DNA of 64,000 bases from Bacillota bacterium (GTDB lineage Bacteria > Bacillota > UBA4882 > UBA8346). Of the stretch, positions 35,470-44,658 are shown piece by piece. The stretch's first letter is position 1; each line of letters starts with the position of its first letter. The position numbers and the translations under genes are program-made. The notes beneath the pieces were generated by a model. It ran no database searches, was not told the origin of the DNA, and was given only the letters and a program-made list of their open reading frames with translations. The stretch spans positions 186,001-250,000 of the forward strand of contig JAEXDA010000044.1 in the NCBI GenBank assembly GCA_023401925.1, in the 5' to 3' direction.

Positions 35470-35647
35470 GCTCTGGTAGTTTTGCGGAGTGATCCCGAAT
35501 TTACTGGAAAACGCCCCGGTAAATCCCTCATGAAAATCAAAGGCAAAATCAAGGGCGTCATCGATAAAGGGTTATCGGCATCTTGAGATTAGCCTCTATG
35601 TAATCTTGCATCCGCTGTACCGCGTTTATTTTATCCCATCTCTCCAT
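35470..35647 (-). pseudogene. AraC-family regulator remnant with internal deletion
   Basis: From an ATG at 35647 (AAGAGG before it) the frame reads MERWDKINAVQRMQDYIEAN and then meets a stop after about 29 codons. In another frame it continues with DDALDFAFDFHEGFTGAFSS and KFGITPQNY. These are the two ends of a typical AraC DNA-binding domain, with about 60-70 middle codons missing. It is a decayed gene. The rest of the gap between 35382 and 35800 shows nothing further. Confidence 0.75.
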
Positions 35648-35800
35648 TGGTTTACCTCTTGCATATTGAATAACAGATGAAAGGTGTGGATTTTTGACTC
35701 AAATTGCTTGATTTAAAATCCAATTAAAAAATTCGTTTCATTCCTCATCAACCGGCTTTAAATAACCGCTCCAAGTGGAAAGGTTATTACGTGTTATCCA

Positions 35801-36535
35801 TCAAATATATCGGGAATGAATAGGCCGGACGTGAAGGGCTTTTTTGGTCCTGCAAATTTTCTCGTTGCAGTACTTACACTGCAATCTGGCATTGCTTCCT
35901 TCAAAAAAACGCCACGGATGTTTCCAATAGGAATACTCCCAACGGAGCAGCAAAACCAGAGCAATTGACACCAGAGTCCACGAAAAGAGACTGGGTACAA
36001 AAAGCAAAGGGGTACATGCCATAATGGAATCCCAGTTAAAAATGCGGCAAGTAACGCAACAACGGTTTTTCATAATTAAATCTTGAAACGGGCACCAAAA
36101 TAAGATGCAAACCATATCGCAAACTAAATAAAACAAAGACAACAATACCAGCTCGGATTGGCCGATGATCTTCAAATGATAAAAAAAAGCGATCCCTCCA
36201 TTGGCGCCAAACCATAAAGCCAATACTTTCCGAGCGGCTTTGTTCTCATATTGGAACCAACTCTCCATTTCAGCTCTTGCAAACCTTTGATCGCTTGGCT
36301 CAAAAGCAGACCGAAACTGTTTACGGCAGCCCATACTATTCCCTTTTTGCGGAAAAAACTTTGAAATCATCCCTGCCATGATGATGAGCCAGATGATATG
36401 GATAGGCTGAATACTTTGGCTGAGAAATCTCCCGTTTGCAAATACCAGGCTGCCTTTATTCTTTATATAAAGCTGGAGTGCAGCTATTAACAGCATGATT
36501 CGTAAAATCAATTTCGTGCGATAGATGGTAATCAA
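35801..36535 (-). CDS. Cys-rich polytopic membrane protein of unknown function
   Basis: 244 residues from a TTG at 36535, with GGAG five bases before it. Hydrophobic segments lie at about 8-22, 44-60, 105-125, 130-150 and 175-195. After the fourth comes CPFQDLIMKNRCCVTCRIFNWD, quoted here as CPFQ...RCCVTC...FNWD, and near the C terminus CKYCNEKICRTKKAL. The seven or more clustered Cys suggest a metal or Fe-S site facing the cytoplasm. I have a sense of this as a recurring family in clostridia (same FNWD block), but know of no function. A GGGGG-ATTA-CCCCC hairpin at 36592-36605 lies about 57 bases before its start. Confidence 0.7.
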   Translation of the reverse strand: MITIYRTKLILRIMLLIAALQLYIKNKGSLVFANGRFLSQSIQPIHIIWLIIMAGMISKFFPQKGNSMGCRKQFRSAFEPSDQRFARAEMESWFQYENKAARKVLALWFGANGGIAFFYHLKIIGQSELVLLSLFYLVCDMVCILFWCPFQDLIMKNRCCVTCRIFNWDSIMACTPLLFVPSLFSWTLVSIALVLLLRWEYSYWKHPWRFFEGSNARLQCKYCNEKICRTKKALHVRPIHSRYI

Positions 36536-36658
36536 ATTGACTCCGATGCTCCCTGTTGCCCATGACTCAACTACATACGGTTGAAAGCTGCGGGGGATTA
36601 CCCCCCCTTGGCGTTCTGCTCGATCAGACCCTGGCCGTGAATGTTTTGTGGGTTAATC

Positions 36659-36692
36659 CTGGCAACCGACTAAAAAATTCTTTGGTTGCCAG
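36659..36692. repeat. Inverted repeat upstream of the Cys-rich membrane gene
   Basis: CTGGCAACC and GGTTGCCAG form a perfect 9-bp stem around 16 bases. It lies in the 5' region of the minus-strand gene at 35801-36535. The rest of 36536-36792 shows no convincing gene. Confidence 0.5.
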
Positions 36693-36792
36693 AAGTTTGG
36701 ATACAATTTTTCGACAAAAATCCTTCGATACCTGCATCAAGTTGCAAATGGCAATATGGATGCGAGATGGGTTGGAAAAACATTTAAAAGGC

Positions 36793-36831
36793 CAAAAAGA
36801 GGCTATCCCCGCATGGATTAGCCTCTTTTTG
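36793..36831. terminator. Bidirectional terminator before the pectate lyase gene
   Basis: CAAAAAGAGGCTA and its complement form a 13-bp stem with T-runs on both strands. It lies 40 bases past the stop of the minus-strand pectate lyase gene. Confidence 0.85.
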
Positions 36832-36870
36832 TGTATAGCGAAATAGGAGGAAAAGTCGTTAAGGATGAGG

Positions 36871-39087
36871 TTATTTCATGAAACTTTTGATATCGAATCC
36901 CCCGGTAACGGGTGATTTCGGAACCAGCGCCATGTAATCATTCATCATAATCGATCCTTTGGCGTTTCGGACAAAGGTTACCGGTGCAACAAGGCTTTTA
37001 AAATCAGCTGAGGTTATTTTTTTACCGCTAAGGTTTACAGAATCCGCGCCGTTATAAAAATAATTATCGGCTGCGCTTACATCGACCGGGATGCTATCGG
37101 GATCTCCCGCCTTGGTATGAAAAGAGATGTTATTTTTGGCCGAAAACCGGGGTTTGACCGTTGCATAATAAGAAAACTCATAATTAAATTTTCCATTATC
37201 CACGGAGGTCGTATTTTCAACGACGATAACCGGATCGCTGTTGCTGGTTATGCCGGTGTTCTCATTTCCAAAAGCTAAACAATTCCGCAAGATATGTTTG
37301 ACGGGTAATCCCTCTCCGCCAAGTTTAAATCCGTTACCGTCGCCTTTGGTTTTAGTGCCGTCAGAAAGTTTCCCGTTGCCATAGGCGATGCAATTTTCAA
37401 TGGTAATGGCGCCAATCGGTCCGGTTTCCAATTTTGCGTAAAGATCATAACCATCATCACAATTGTTATAAGAGATACATCCTCTGAATACATTCCCTTC
37501 ACCGCAAGCTAACTTTGCTGCAAATCCATCGGCATTATTTTCGGACTTATCACGGTTATCATGCGAAGTGCAGTTCAATACCAGATTGTTAGATGGCCAG
37601 TTGACTGCTTTTTCCGATGAAAGAGTGCTGATTTGGAGACCGGTATCTCCATTGGCGTACAAATGATTCAGTTCAAGAAGATTATGATTTCCGGAAATCC
37701 AACAGCCATATGAGCTCGCATTGGTAATATCCAAGCCATATATCTTCCAATAGTTACCTCTCAAAATAACTCCATTTGATTTTTTACCAAAATCGAGCAC
37801 GGGTTTTTCTTTCAAGTATGCAGAAAGTACCTTAAGTTTAGCGGGAGTTCCGTTATTCCCCTTTTCAATCAACAGGGGAGTTGTCAGATTATAAACCCCT
37901 TTCCGGACATAAATAATTTGCCCCGGCTGGGCGAATTGAACCGCCGAGTAAATATCAATCGGGTCTTTAATCCCGCCGGTGGCTGTGGCCTGACCTTCAG
38001 GAGAAACATAAAGAGCCCGACCAGGTTTACCATAGGTTTTAAAGGTTACCACATATTGAGAACTCACCGGAACACTTCCCGGCGCATCCGGAGTGAGTGA
38101 GATTTCAAAAACATTTTTACCTGCAATTAAGGTTACATTTTTCTTGAAGGGTTCCATTTCATTGATGGATACACTATCCATCAGGACGCTATTTTGTTTA
38201 ATGTCCAAACGGCCTTTAACATTGGTTGATATTGTAAGGTCATAACCGGCAAGAAATGCCGTGATCGGAGATAGGACATTTATTTGAGCCGCAGCCGGTT
38301 TCGGAGGTTCTGGGACTCCCGGCGGGTCAGTCGCCATTTCCGAAGTAACAAGCCTTATATCGGAAACGGTAATGGAAGCTACCCTGGCAGCAAAGAAGCC
38401 GATATAAATATGGGTAGGATCCAAGATCTCAAGTTGTTTGGGTCGATAATATATTTTTTCCGGACTATTGTCGACACTCGCGTGATAACCGGTATTGGTC
38501 TTCTTTATTTTCAGAAAAAATGTCGCAGTGCCGTCATTGGCCGGCCGGTCGCCAAACTTGAAGACATCTTCCATAGCAGCGCCGACTCCGGAAAGATCTT
38601 TTACATTATTTCGAAATACCGACTGAACGTTTCCCCGGTAACCGCCGACCAAAATCATATTCGATGGGAATACCGTAGTATCAAAATCTTTTCCGATAGC
38701 ATCCCGCGCCATGATTCCAAAGGCTTCCTGATTATCCGGAGTGGCTTTGGCGAAATAATTCACCTTGACTTTTGCGGAAAGCTCAAAATTTTTCGCGGCC
38801 GGAATATCCGTATAATAAAAGGCCATTCCATCATGGGAACCGGTTACTTTTCCTCCGGCTACGCTGCCGTCTTTCGTGCCGGCTGTAATCGTCACTGATC
38901 GCGTAGCCGCATCAATCGTAATGGAATTATTCGCAGCGGAAGTGGACTGCCCGAAAACGACCGACTTCCATTCAACGTCCTGACTGTCAGCCGCTTTGAC
39001 ATCCAAAGAAAACCAACACCATGAAAAAGCGGCCAACATCGATACGCCAAAAACGATATTTCTGCTCTTTATCTGTATTTTTTTCAT
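36871..39087 (-). CDS. Secreted pectate lyase, polysaccharide lyase family 9
   Basis: 738 residues from the ATG at 39087, after GGAGGGGAG. A signal peptide ends near DVKAAD. Residues about 40-230 form a jelly-roll-like module, about 245-335 an Ig-like domain, and from about 340 a right-handed beta-helix. The PL9 signature is NNADGFAAKLACGEGN followed by DDGYDLYAK; the Lys in DGFAAK (about residue 525) corresponds to the catalytic base of Pel9A and the Asp residues around it bind Ca2+. It cleaves polygalacturonate outside the cell by beta-elimination. A terminator separates it from htpG upstream. Confidence 0.88.
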   Translation of the reverse strand: MKKIQIKSRNIVFGVSMLAAFSWCWFSLDVKAADSQDVEWKSVVFGQSTSAANNSITIDAATRSVTITAGTKDGSVAGGKVTGSHDGMAFYYTDIPAAKNFELSAKVKVNYFAKATPDNQEAFGIMARDAIGKDFDTTVFPSNMILVGGYRGNVQSVFRNNVKDLSGVGAAMEDVFKFGDRPANDGTATFFLKIKKTNTGYHASVDNSPEKIYYRPKQLEILDPTHIYIGFFAARVASITVSDIRLVTSEMATDPPGVPEPPKPAAAQINVLSPITAFLAGYDLTISTNVKGRLDIKQNSVLMDSVSINEMEPFKKNVTLIAGKNVFEISLTPDAPGSVPVSSQYVVTFKTYGKPGRALYVSPEGQATATGGIKDPIDIYSAVQFAQPGQIIYVRKGVYNLTTPLLIEKGNNGTPAKLKVLSAYLKEKPVLDFGKKSNGVILRGNYWKIYGLDITNASSYGCWISGNHNLLELNHLYANGDTGLQISTLSSEKAVNWPSNNLVLNCTSHDNRDKSENNADGFAAKLACGEGNVFRGCISYNNCDDGYDLYAKLETGPIGAITIENCIAYGNGKLSDGTKTKGDGNGFKLGGEGLPVKHILRNCLAFGNENTGITSNSDPVIVVENTTSVDNGKFNYEFSYYATVKPRFSAKNNISFHTKAGDPDSIPVDVSAADNYFYNGADSVNLSGKKITSADFKSLVAPVTFVRNAKGSIMMNDYMALVPKSPVTGGFDIKSFMK

Positions 39088-39245
39088 TTTCTCCCCTCCG
39101 GTATTCAATCAAGGATTAATAGGTTACCCAAGGACTCTCCTTCCTTGGATCATTGCTAATCACAGTATAGGGTATTTCCAATACAAAATCCGCTCGTTTT
39201 TTGCTATTGTCTACCAAAAAGCATTATTATTTGTCATCCATCCAT

Positions 39246-39285
39246 AGAAAAAGCCACTTTTTTAGGCTCAAAAGTGGCTTTTTCT
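39246..39285 (-). terminator. Terminator of htpG
   Basis: AGAAAAAGCCACTTTT pairs perfectly with its complement (16 bp) around 8 bases, with a T-rich tail on the minus strand. It starts about 40 bases past the htpG stop. Confidence 0.92.
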
Positions 39286-39323
39286 TAAATTTTTCAGGTC
39301 ATGTTATTGTTGTCTTCTTTAGA

Positions 39324-41207
39324 TTAACTCATTAACTTACAGATGTCATTGGTGAATTCTACCGGGTCCTGAACCGACAATCCTTCTATCAGCAAGGCCT
39401 GATTGTAAAGAAGATTGGTATAGAGGGCTAATTTATCCGGATCCTTTTCATAAATCCCGGTTAAGGCCTTGAAGACTTCATGATTGGGGTTAATCTCCAA
39501 AACTTTATCGGCTTTGACTTTTTGCTCATTATAGGGCATAGCGTTTAAAACTTTCTCCATTTCGATGGAGATTTCCCCTTCGCTAGCCAAGCATACCGGA
39601 TGAGTTTTCAAGCGTTTGGATACCCGCACTTCTTTGACTTTATCCGCCAAGATGGTTTTCATCTTCTCAAACAACTCTTTGTGGGACTTTTCTTCCGTCT
39701 CGGCTTTTTCTTGCTCTTCCTTATCCTCAATGCCCAGATCCTTGCTGGATACTGACCGAAATTCCTTTTCTTTATAGGACATCAGCATTTTGATGGCAAA
39801 TTCGTCAATATCGTCGGTTAAATAGAGAATCTCATAACCCTTATCGGCCACCAATTCGGTTTGAGGGAGCTTCTCGATACGGGAAACCGAGTCGCCGGTG
39901 GCGTAATAGATGTATTTTTGGTCTTCCGCCATCCTGGAGAGGTATTCATCCAAGGTCACTTGCTTCTTTTCTTTCGAAGAATAAAACATCAATAAATCTT
40001 GAAGCATGTCCTTATTGGCCCCGAAATCACTATAGATGCCGTATTTCAGCTGCCTGCCGAAAGAACTGTAAAAATTCTCATACTTTTCCCGATCGTTCTT
40101 CAACAGCTCCAACAACTCATTTTTAATTTTGGTCTTCAGATTTTTGGCAATCAGTTTAAGCTGCCGGTCATGCTGCAACATTTCACGGGAGATATTGAGC
40201 GATAAATCGGCCGAATCAACTAACCCCTTGACAAAACTGAAATAATCGGGCAACAGATCAGGGCATTTATTCATAATCATCACGCCGCTTGAATATAACT
40301 CCAGCCCTTTTTCATATTCTTTAGTATAGTAGTCAAAGGGGGTTTTTTCCGGGATATAAAGAATAGCGGTATAAGTGATCGCACCATCGGTGCTGATATG
40401 AATGTGTTTTACCGGCTTATCAAATCCGTAATGTTTTTCTTCATAGAATTGTTCATAATCTTCGTCTTTAAGCTCGTTTCGGTTTTTACGCCAAATCGGT
40501 ACCATACTGTTGACGGTCTGCTCCTCGACATAATCCTCGTATTCGTCTTTGCTGCCCTCTTTGAGTTTGCTGGTGGTGACATTCATTTTAATGGGGTAGC
40601 GAATGAAATCGGAATACTTTTTAATCAAGCTTTTCAGGCGGTACTCCTCTAAAAACTCGTCGTAATTTTCATCTTCAGTATTTTCTTTTAATTGAAGAAT
40701 AATCTCGGTCCCCACAGTTTCCTTGTTGCAACTTTCAATATTATAACCATCAGCTCCCTGGGATTCCCAACGATAGGCTTCTTCGCTCCCTAACGCCTTA
40801 CTGACAACCGTCACGGTATCGGCAACCATAAAAGCGGAGTAGAAACCGACCCCAAATTGGCCGATAATATCATATCCATCTTTCAACTCGTTGTCTTTTT
40901 TAAAAGCCAGTGATCCGCTGCGGGCAATCGTTCCTAAATTATCTTCCAAATCTTCCTTGGTCATCCCAATTCCGGTGTCGATCACTTTAAGGGTCCGCTC
41001 TTTTTTATCCGGAACGATTTGGACATAATAGTTATCTTTGTCGAACTTCAGGTTCTCGTCAGTTAATGCTTTGTAGTATAATTTATCAATCGCATCACTG
41101 GCGTTGGAAATCAATTCCCGTAAAAAGATTTCCTTGTGCGTATAAATTGAATTAATCATTAACTCCAGCAATCGCTTGGACTCTGCCTTGAATTGCTTCT
41201 TGCTCAA
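39324..41207 (-). CDS. htpG: HtpG, bacterial Hsp90 chaperone
   Basis: 627 residues from a TTG at 41207, with GGGAG before it. The N-terminal GHKL ATPase domain shows LRELISNASDAIDKL, DTGIGMTKEDL and GQFGVGFYSAFMVAD; the middle domain has the conserved SLNISREMLQ; and the C-terminal dimer domain contains the NAMPY-type ending block. Client folding chaperone in the cytoplasm. Its promoter carries a perfect CIRCE, so it belongs to the HrcA regulon here, unlike in Bacillus subtilis. Confidence 0.97.
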   Translation of the reverse strand: MSKKQFKAESKRLLELMINSIYTHKEIFLRELISNASDAIDKLYYKALTDENLKFDKDNYYVQIVPDKKERTLKVIDTGIGMTKEDLEDNLGTIARSGSLAFKKDNELKDGYDIIGQFGVGFYSAFMVADTVTVVSKALGSEEAYRWESQGADGYNIESCNKETVGTEIILQLKENTEDENYDEFLEEYRLKSLIKKYSDFIRYPIKMNVTTSKLKEGSKDEYEDYVEEQTVNSMVPIWRKNRNELKDEDYEQFYEEKHYGFDKPVKHIHISTDGAITYTAILYIPEKTPFDYYTKEYEKGLELYSSGVMIMNKCPDLLPDYFSFVKGLVDSADLSLNISREMLQHDRQLKLIAKNLKTKIKNELLELLKNDREKYENFYSSFGRQLKYGIYSDFGANKDMLQDLLMFYSSKEKKQVTLDEYLSRMAEDQKYIYYATGDSVSRIEKLPQTELVADKGYEILYLTDDIDEFAIKMLMSYKEKEFRSVSSKDLGIEDKEEQEKAETEEKSHKELFEKMKTILADKVKEVRVSKRLKTHPVCLASEGEISIEMEKVLNAMPYNEQKVKADKVLEINPNHEVFKALTGIYEKDPDKLALYTNLLYNQALLIEGLSVQDPVEFTNDICKLMS

Positions 41208-41279
41208 TCGATATCGCTCCCTTCAAAATAAAAGGTTGAGAAAAACTTTCGCTTTTTAACAACCTTTGCTGGTTTTTTG

Positions 41280-41306
41280 TTAGCACTCACTTCCTTTGAG
41301 TGCTAA
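41280..41306 (-). promoter_or_regulatory. CIRCE operator at htpG
   Basis: TTAGCACTC, nine bases, GAGTGCTAA: exact match, with the same half-sites as the groESL copy. It starts 10 bases beyond the -10 box of the htpG promoter. Confidence 0.96.
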
Positions 41307-41316
41307 TCCTATTTTT

Positions 41317-41345
41317 TATATACTATATTTTTTGTGAAATGTCAA
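41317..41345 (-). promoter_or_regulatory. Sigma-A promoter of htpG
   Basis: On the minus strand TTGACA, a 17-base spacer and TATATA. Confidence 0.88.
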
Positions 41346-41458
41346 GTTTTACGACAATCCAGATCGGGTAATATGGTACAAAACATCGGGACAATCAAAT
41401 CGCTTTGACCGTCCCGAATCTTAACTAATTTAGGGTAGTTTCTTAAAATCTTCCGGAT

Positions 41459-42571
41459 TTATTGGGGCTTTTCATCCAAAATTACTTCCACTTTCATTAA
41501 CTCCCCTTTGCGGAGGACCAACAAATTGACTTTATCGCCTACTTTATGATGACGGATCGCATATATCAAACCCTGAGAGTCTTCAACCGTTGTATGGTCG
41601 ATTTCCAGGATGACATCATACTGTTTCAGCCCTGCCTTCGCCGCTGGTGAATCGTCAACGATGGTCTGCAATAAAACGCCCTCCGTTTTCTGGATTCCAA
41701 GATAAGCGCGGACATCGGCCCGGACACTTTTTAAATCCATTAAAGCCACTCCCATCCAGGGACGGCTGACTTTACCCTTATTTCTCAACTCGCCGAGAAT
41801 TTCCCTCACCTTGTTTATGGGTATTGCAAACCCAAGTCCCTGACCGGTGGCGCTGACCGCCGAATTGATACCGATAACTTCCCCGTCTAAATTCAAAAGC
41901 GGACCGCCGCTATTGCCCGGATTGATAGCAGCGTCTGTTTGAAGCATATCGTCATATACCTGGCCATTACTACCGCCTCCGGCAACCAGTGGCCGCCCCT
42001 TGGCGCTGATGATTCCCAATGTAACCGTATGGTCAAGGCCGTATGGATTGCCAATAGCAATAGCCCAATCACCGGTTTGCGTCTTGTTGGAATCGCCCAG
42101 TTTCAGATAAGGTATTTTTTGGGGAGGGTCAATTTTGATGATGGCTACGTCCAACTCCTGATCCATACCGATTAAAGTCGCTTTGATGGGCTCTTTTTGG
42201 TCTTTAAGAAGCACTTCAATGGTTTTTGCACCGGAAACCACATGGGCATTGGTTAAAATGTATCCTTTATCGTCAAAGAAAAAGCCACTGCCCAGCCCCT
42301 GGGACGGCGGCGCAGCATTTTCCCCCAGCGGACCAAATAGGGATAAAGGCGATTTCTTCGTTTCATAAGTAGTTGAAATCCAAACCACACTGGGCGAGCT
42401 TTCCGCTGCTATACGCGAGATAACCGAAGAGCTTGCCAAATCGGTTTTGGAAGCGGCATAAGCCGGCATACCATTGATTCCGAGAAAAGCTACAGTTACC
42501 AGTAAAGTGAAGCATAAAGTTAAAACCGAATTCTTAAAAAAAGATTTGCTATATCTTGGGCCGGTAAACAT
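41459..42571 (-). CDS. HtrA/DegP-type serine protease
   Basis: 370 residues from the ATG at 42571, preceded by GGGTGAT; an earlier in-frame start at 42634 lacks a site. An N-terminal membrane segment (VLTLCFTLLVTVAFLGI) places the rest outside the membrane. The trypsin-like domain has His in LTNAHVVSG, Asp in LDVAIIKID and Ser in NPGNSGGPL. One PDZ domain follows (about 280-365, GVLLQTIVDDSPAAKAGL). It degrades or refolds damaged envelope proteins. In Bacillus, HtrA genes answer to envelope stress kinases; no kinase is next to it here. Confidence 0.93.
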   Translation of the reverse strand: MFTGPRYSKSFFKNSVLTLCFTLLVTVAFLGINGMPAYAASKTDLASSSVISRIAAESSPSVVWISTTYETKKSPLSLFGPLGENAAPPSQGLGSGFFFDDKGYILTNAHVVSGAKTIEVLLKDQKEPIKATLIGMDQELDVAIIKIDPPQKIPYLKLGDSNKTQTGDWAIAIGNPYGLDHTVTLGIISAKGRPLVAGGGSNGQVYDDMLQTDAAINPGNSGGPLLNLDGEVIGINSAVSATGQGLGFAIPINKVREILGELRNKGKVSRPWMGVALMDLKSVRADVRAYLGIQKTEGVLLQTIVDDSPAAKAGLKQYDVILEIDHTTVEDSQGLIYAIRHHKVGDKVNLLVLRKGELMKVEVILDEKPQ

Positions 42572-42770
42572 CAGATCACCCTTTCTTGAAAGTTTATCTA
42601 TTAAAACGCAATCTTGACAAAATGAGTTCCCCATAATATTTTATTTTACTAATTTTCCCTTTTGGAGCAGGAACTAAGTATTCCTTAACGATTCATCTCA
42701 TAAACAATGAATAATATTCAGCCCTATTCTCCTTGTTTTAGCAAATAAAATGAAGTACAATAAGCCAGGG

Positions 42771-42802
42771 TATCATTTGTTAGTAATAAAGGATAAATGA
42801 TA
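42771..42802. promoter_or_regulatory. Inverted repeat upstream of the metN promoter
   Basis: TATCATTT and AAATGATA (8 bp each) flank 16 bases, ending 12 bases before the -35 box. Possible operator; no SAM riboswitch or T-box is visible in the 336-base gap. Confidence 0.45.
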
Positions 42803-42814
42803 GCAATTTTGTTT

Positions 42815-42843
42815 TTTACAAAGATTTAACATATCGTTATATT
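42815..42843 (+). promoter_or_regulatory. Promoter of metNIQ
   Basis: TTTACA, a 17-base spacer and TATATT, 64 bases before metN. Confidence 0.65.
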
Positions 42844-42907
42844 CATTCCCAACTTGATTTTCATTGGAAATTTTCTCGAAAGGGGTTTATTCCAGGTGTC
42901 GACGAGC

Positions 42908-43969
42908 ATGATTCGTTTTAATAATGTCACGAAGATTTATGGAGAAGGCGATACACAAGTAATAGCTTTACAAAATGTCAATCTTGAAATTAAACAAGGT
43001 GAGATCTTTGGAATTATCGGATTAAGTGGTGCCGGAAAAAGTACTCTAATCCGTTGCATTAACAAGTTGGAAGTCCCCCAAAGCGGTAGCATCCAAATCG
43101 GCGACCATCCTATCACCCAATTAAAAGGGAAAAATTTGCGGCAAGCCAGGCGGGAAAGCGGCATGATTTTTCAGCATTTTAACTTGCTTGCCAACCGTAC
43201 CGTTTTTGGAAACATAGCCTATCCTTTGGAGATTGCCGGGATAAGCCGTCATGACCAAAAAAAACGAGTTGAAGCATTAGCCGAATTGGTCGGTTTATCA
43301 GACAAACTCAAAGCTTATCCCGCCCAGTTAAGCGGTGGACAAAAGCAACGGGTCGGTATCGCCCGGGCCCTGGCCAATCATCCTAAGGTATTGCTTTGTG
43401 ATGAAGCCACATCAGCTCTTGATCCGGAAACTACCCAATCGATTTTAGATTTATTGCTGGATGTAAACCGTCGTTTTAGCTTGACAATTGTGCTCATTAC
43501 TCATCAAATCAATGTAATTAAAGAAATATGCGATACGGTAGCTGTCATTGAAAACGGAAAAATCGTAGAACAAGGACCAGTCACGGAAATATTTACTGCT
43601 CCCAAAACTGATGCGGCTCGCGGATTAATCAGAAGTGTTTTACACATCGACATTCCTCCCGAAATCAAGCAGAAAAAAATTATTATCCGCCACCCTGAAT
43701 GGGCTGGAAAAATGGTTCATATCTTTTTTATTGGGGAAGTCGCCGGTGAGCCGGTTATTACTTCCTTAATCCGTAAATTCAATGTCGATGTCAATATTAT
43801 CTACGCGAACCTTGACTCCATTAAAGAGACTCCATTTGGATCGCTCGTCGTGGCAATCACGGGTCCTAATGGAAATGTTGTTGAATCATTAGAATATCTG
43901 ACCCAACAAGGATTAAAAATCGAGGTGCTGAACAGTGTTGAACCCGCAACTTTTGAATCTACTCGGTAA
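42908..43969 (+). CDS. metN: MetN-type ABC transporter ATPase
   Basis: 353 residues from the ATG at 42908; a GTG at 42896 is a possible alternative start. Walker A is GLSGAGKST, the Q-loop region SGMIFQHFNLL, the signature LSGGQKQRVGIARAL and Walker B VLLCDEATSALD. The C-terminal NIL domain (about 280-353) is the methionine-sensing regulatory domain of this subfamily. It powers uptake of methionine or a related compound with the MetI and MetQ proteins. The metI gene overlaps its end by 35 bases. Confidence 0.93.
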   Translation: MIRFNNVTKIYGEGDTQVIALQNVNLEIKQGEIFGIIGLSGAGKSTLIRCINKLEVPQSGSIQIGDHPITQLKGKNLRQARRESGMIFQHFNLLANRTVFGNIAYPLEIAGISRHDQKKRVEALAELVGLSDKLKAYPAQLSGGQKQRVGIARALANHPKVLLCDEATSALDPETTQSILDLLLDVNRRFSLTIVLITHQINVIKEICDTVAVIENGKIVEQGPVTEIFTAPKTDAARGLIRSVLHIDIPPEIKQKKIIIRHPEWAGKMVHIFFIGEVAGEPVITSLIRKFNVDVNIIYANLDSIKETPFGSLVVAITGPNGNVVESLEYLTQQGLKIEVLNSVEPATFESTR

Positions 43970-44591
43970 TGCTCTGTGGGAAACTATTTATATGGTGGGG
44001 ATTTCTTTGATTTTATCGATTTTAATAGGAATTCCCGTGGGCATTTTGCTCGTTATCTCAAGTCCTGGGCATATTCGTCCCAATGCCTCCCTCTATAATG
44101 TGCTGTCAATCGTTGTTAATGTGGGGCGTTCTTTGCCTTTTATCATTTTATTGGTAGCCATGATTCCCTTTACCCGTTTTGTGGTAGGTACCTCAATTGG
44201 AACTGCCGGAGCCATCGTACCCTTAACGATTGGATCGATTCCTTTTTTGGCCCGAGTTATAGAGTCTGCCGTTTTGGAAGTGGATTGGGGGGTAATCGAA
44301 GCGGCTCAAGCTATGGGTTCAACCACTTGGCAAATTATTGCCAAGGTTTTGATCCCGGAATCTATTTCCGGTTTAATCTTAGGCATAACCCTTACCACAG
44401 TCAGTTTAGTCAGTTATTCCGCTATGGCCGGAGCTGTTGGAGGAGGTGGATTGGGTGACTTAGCCATTCGCTATGGATACCAACGCTTCCGTGGCGATAT
44501 CATGCTGGCAACCATTATTATTCTGGTCATATTAGTCCAGGGAATGCAGTCTCTCGGCAATTGGTTAGCCAGACGCCTTTCTTCTCATTGA
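43935..44591 (+). CDS. metI: MetI-type ABC permease
   Basis: 218 residues from a GTG at 43935, with GAGGTG before it inside metN. Five membrane segments, and the loop EAAQAMGSTTWQIIAKVLIP that contacts MetN. Full length for MetI. The stretch SYSAMAGAVGGGGLGDLAIRYGYQRF is typical (quoted in part: AGAVGGGGLGDLA). Confidence 0.94.
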   Translation: MLNPQLLNLLGNALWETIYMVGISLILSILIGIPVGILLVISSPGHIRPNASLYNVLSIVVNVGRSLPFIILLVAMIPFTRFVVGTSIGTAGAIVPLTIGSIPFLARVIESAVLEVDWGVIEAAQAMGSTTWQIIAKVLIPESISGLILGITLTTVSLVSYSAMAGAVGGGGLGDLAIRYGYQRFRGDIMLATIIILVILVQGMQSLGNWLARRLSSH

Positions 44592-44658
44592 TATTTTCTA
44601 TTTCCGAATCATCTCAAAGAAATAGAAAACTCAAAAATAAATTTTCAGGAGGAACATC

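Noticed and set aside
36556..36846. Plus-strand frame of 96 codons between the Cys-rich gene and the pectate lyase
   Set aside because: It runs through the bidirectional terminator at 36793-36831, has a poor start and no recognisable pattern.
42640..42907. SAM riboswitch or T-box upstream of metNIQ
   Set aside because: None of the conserved S-box or T-box blocks is present; only a promoter and an 8-bp inverted repeat are seen.
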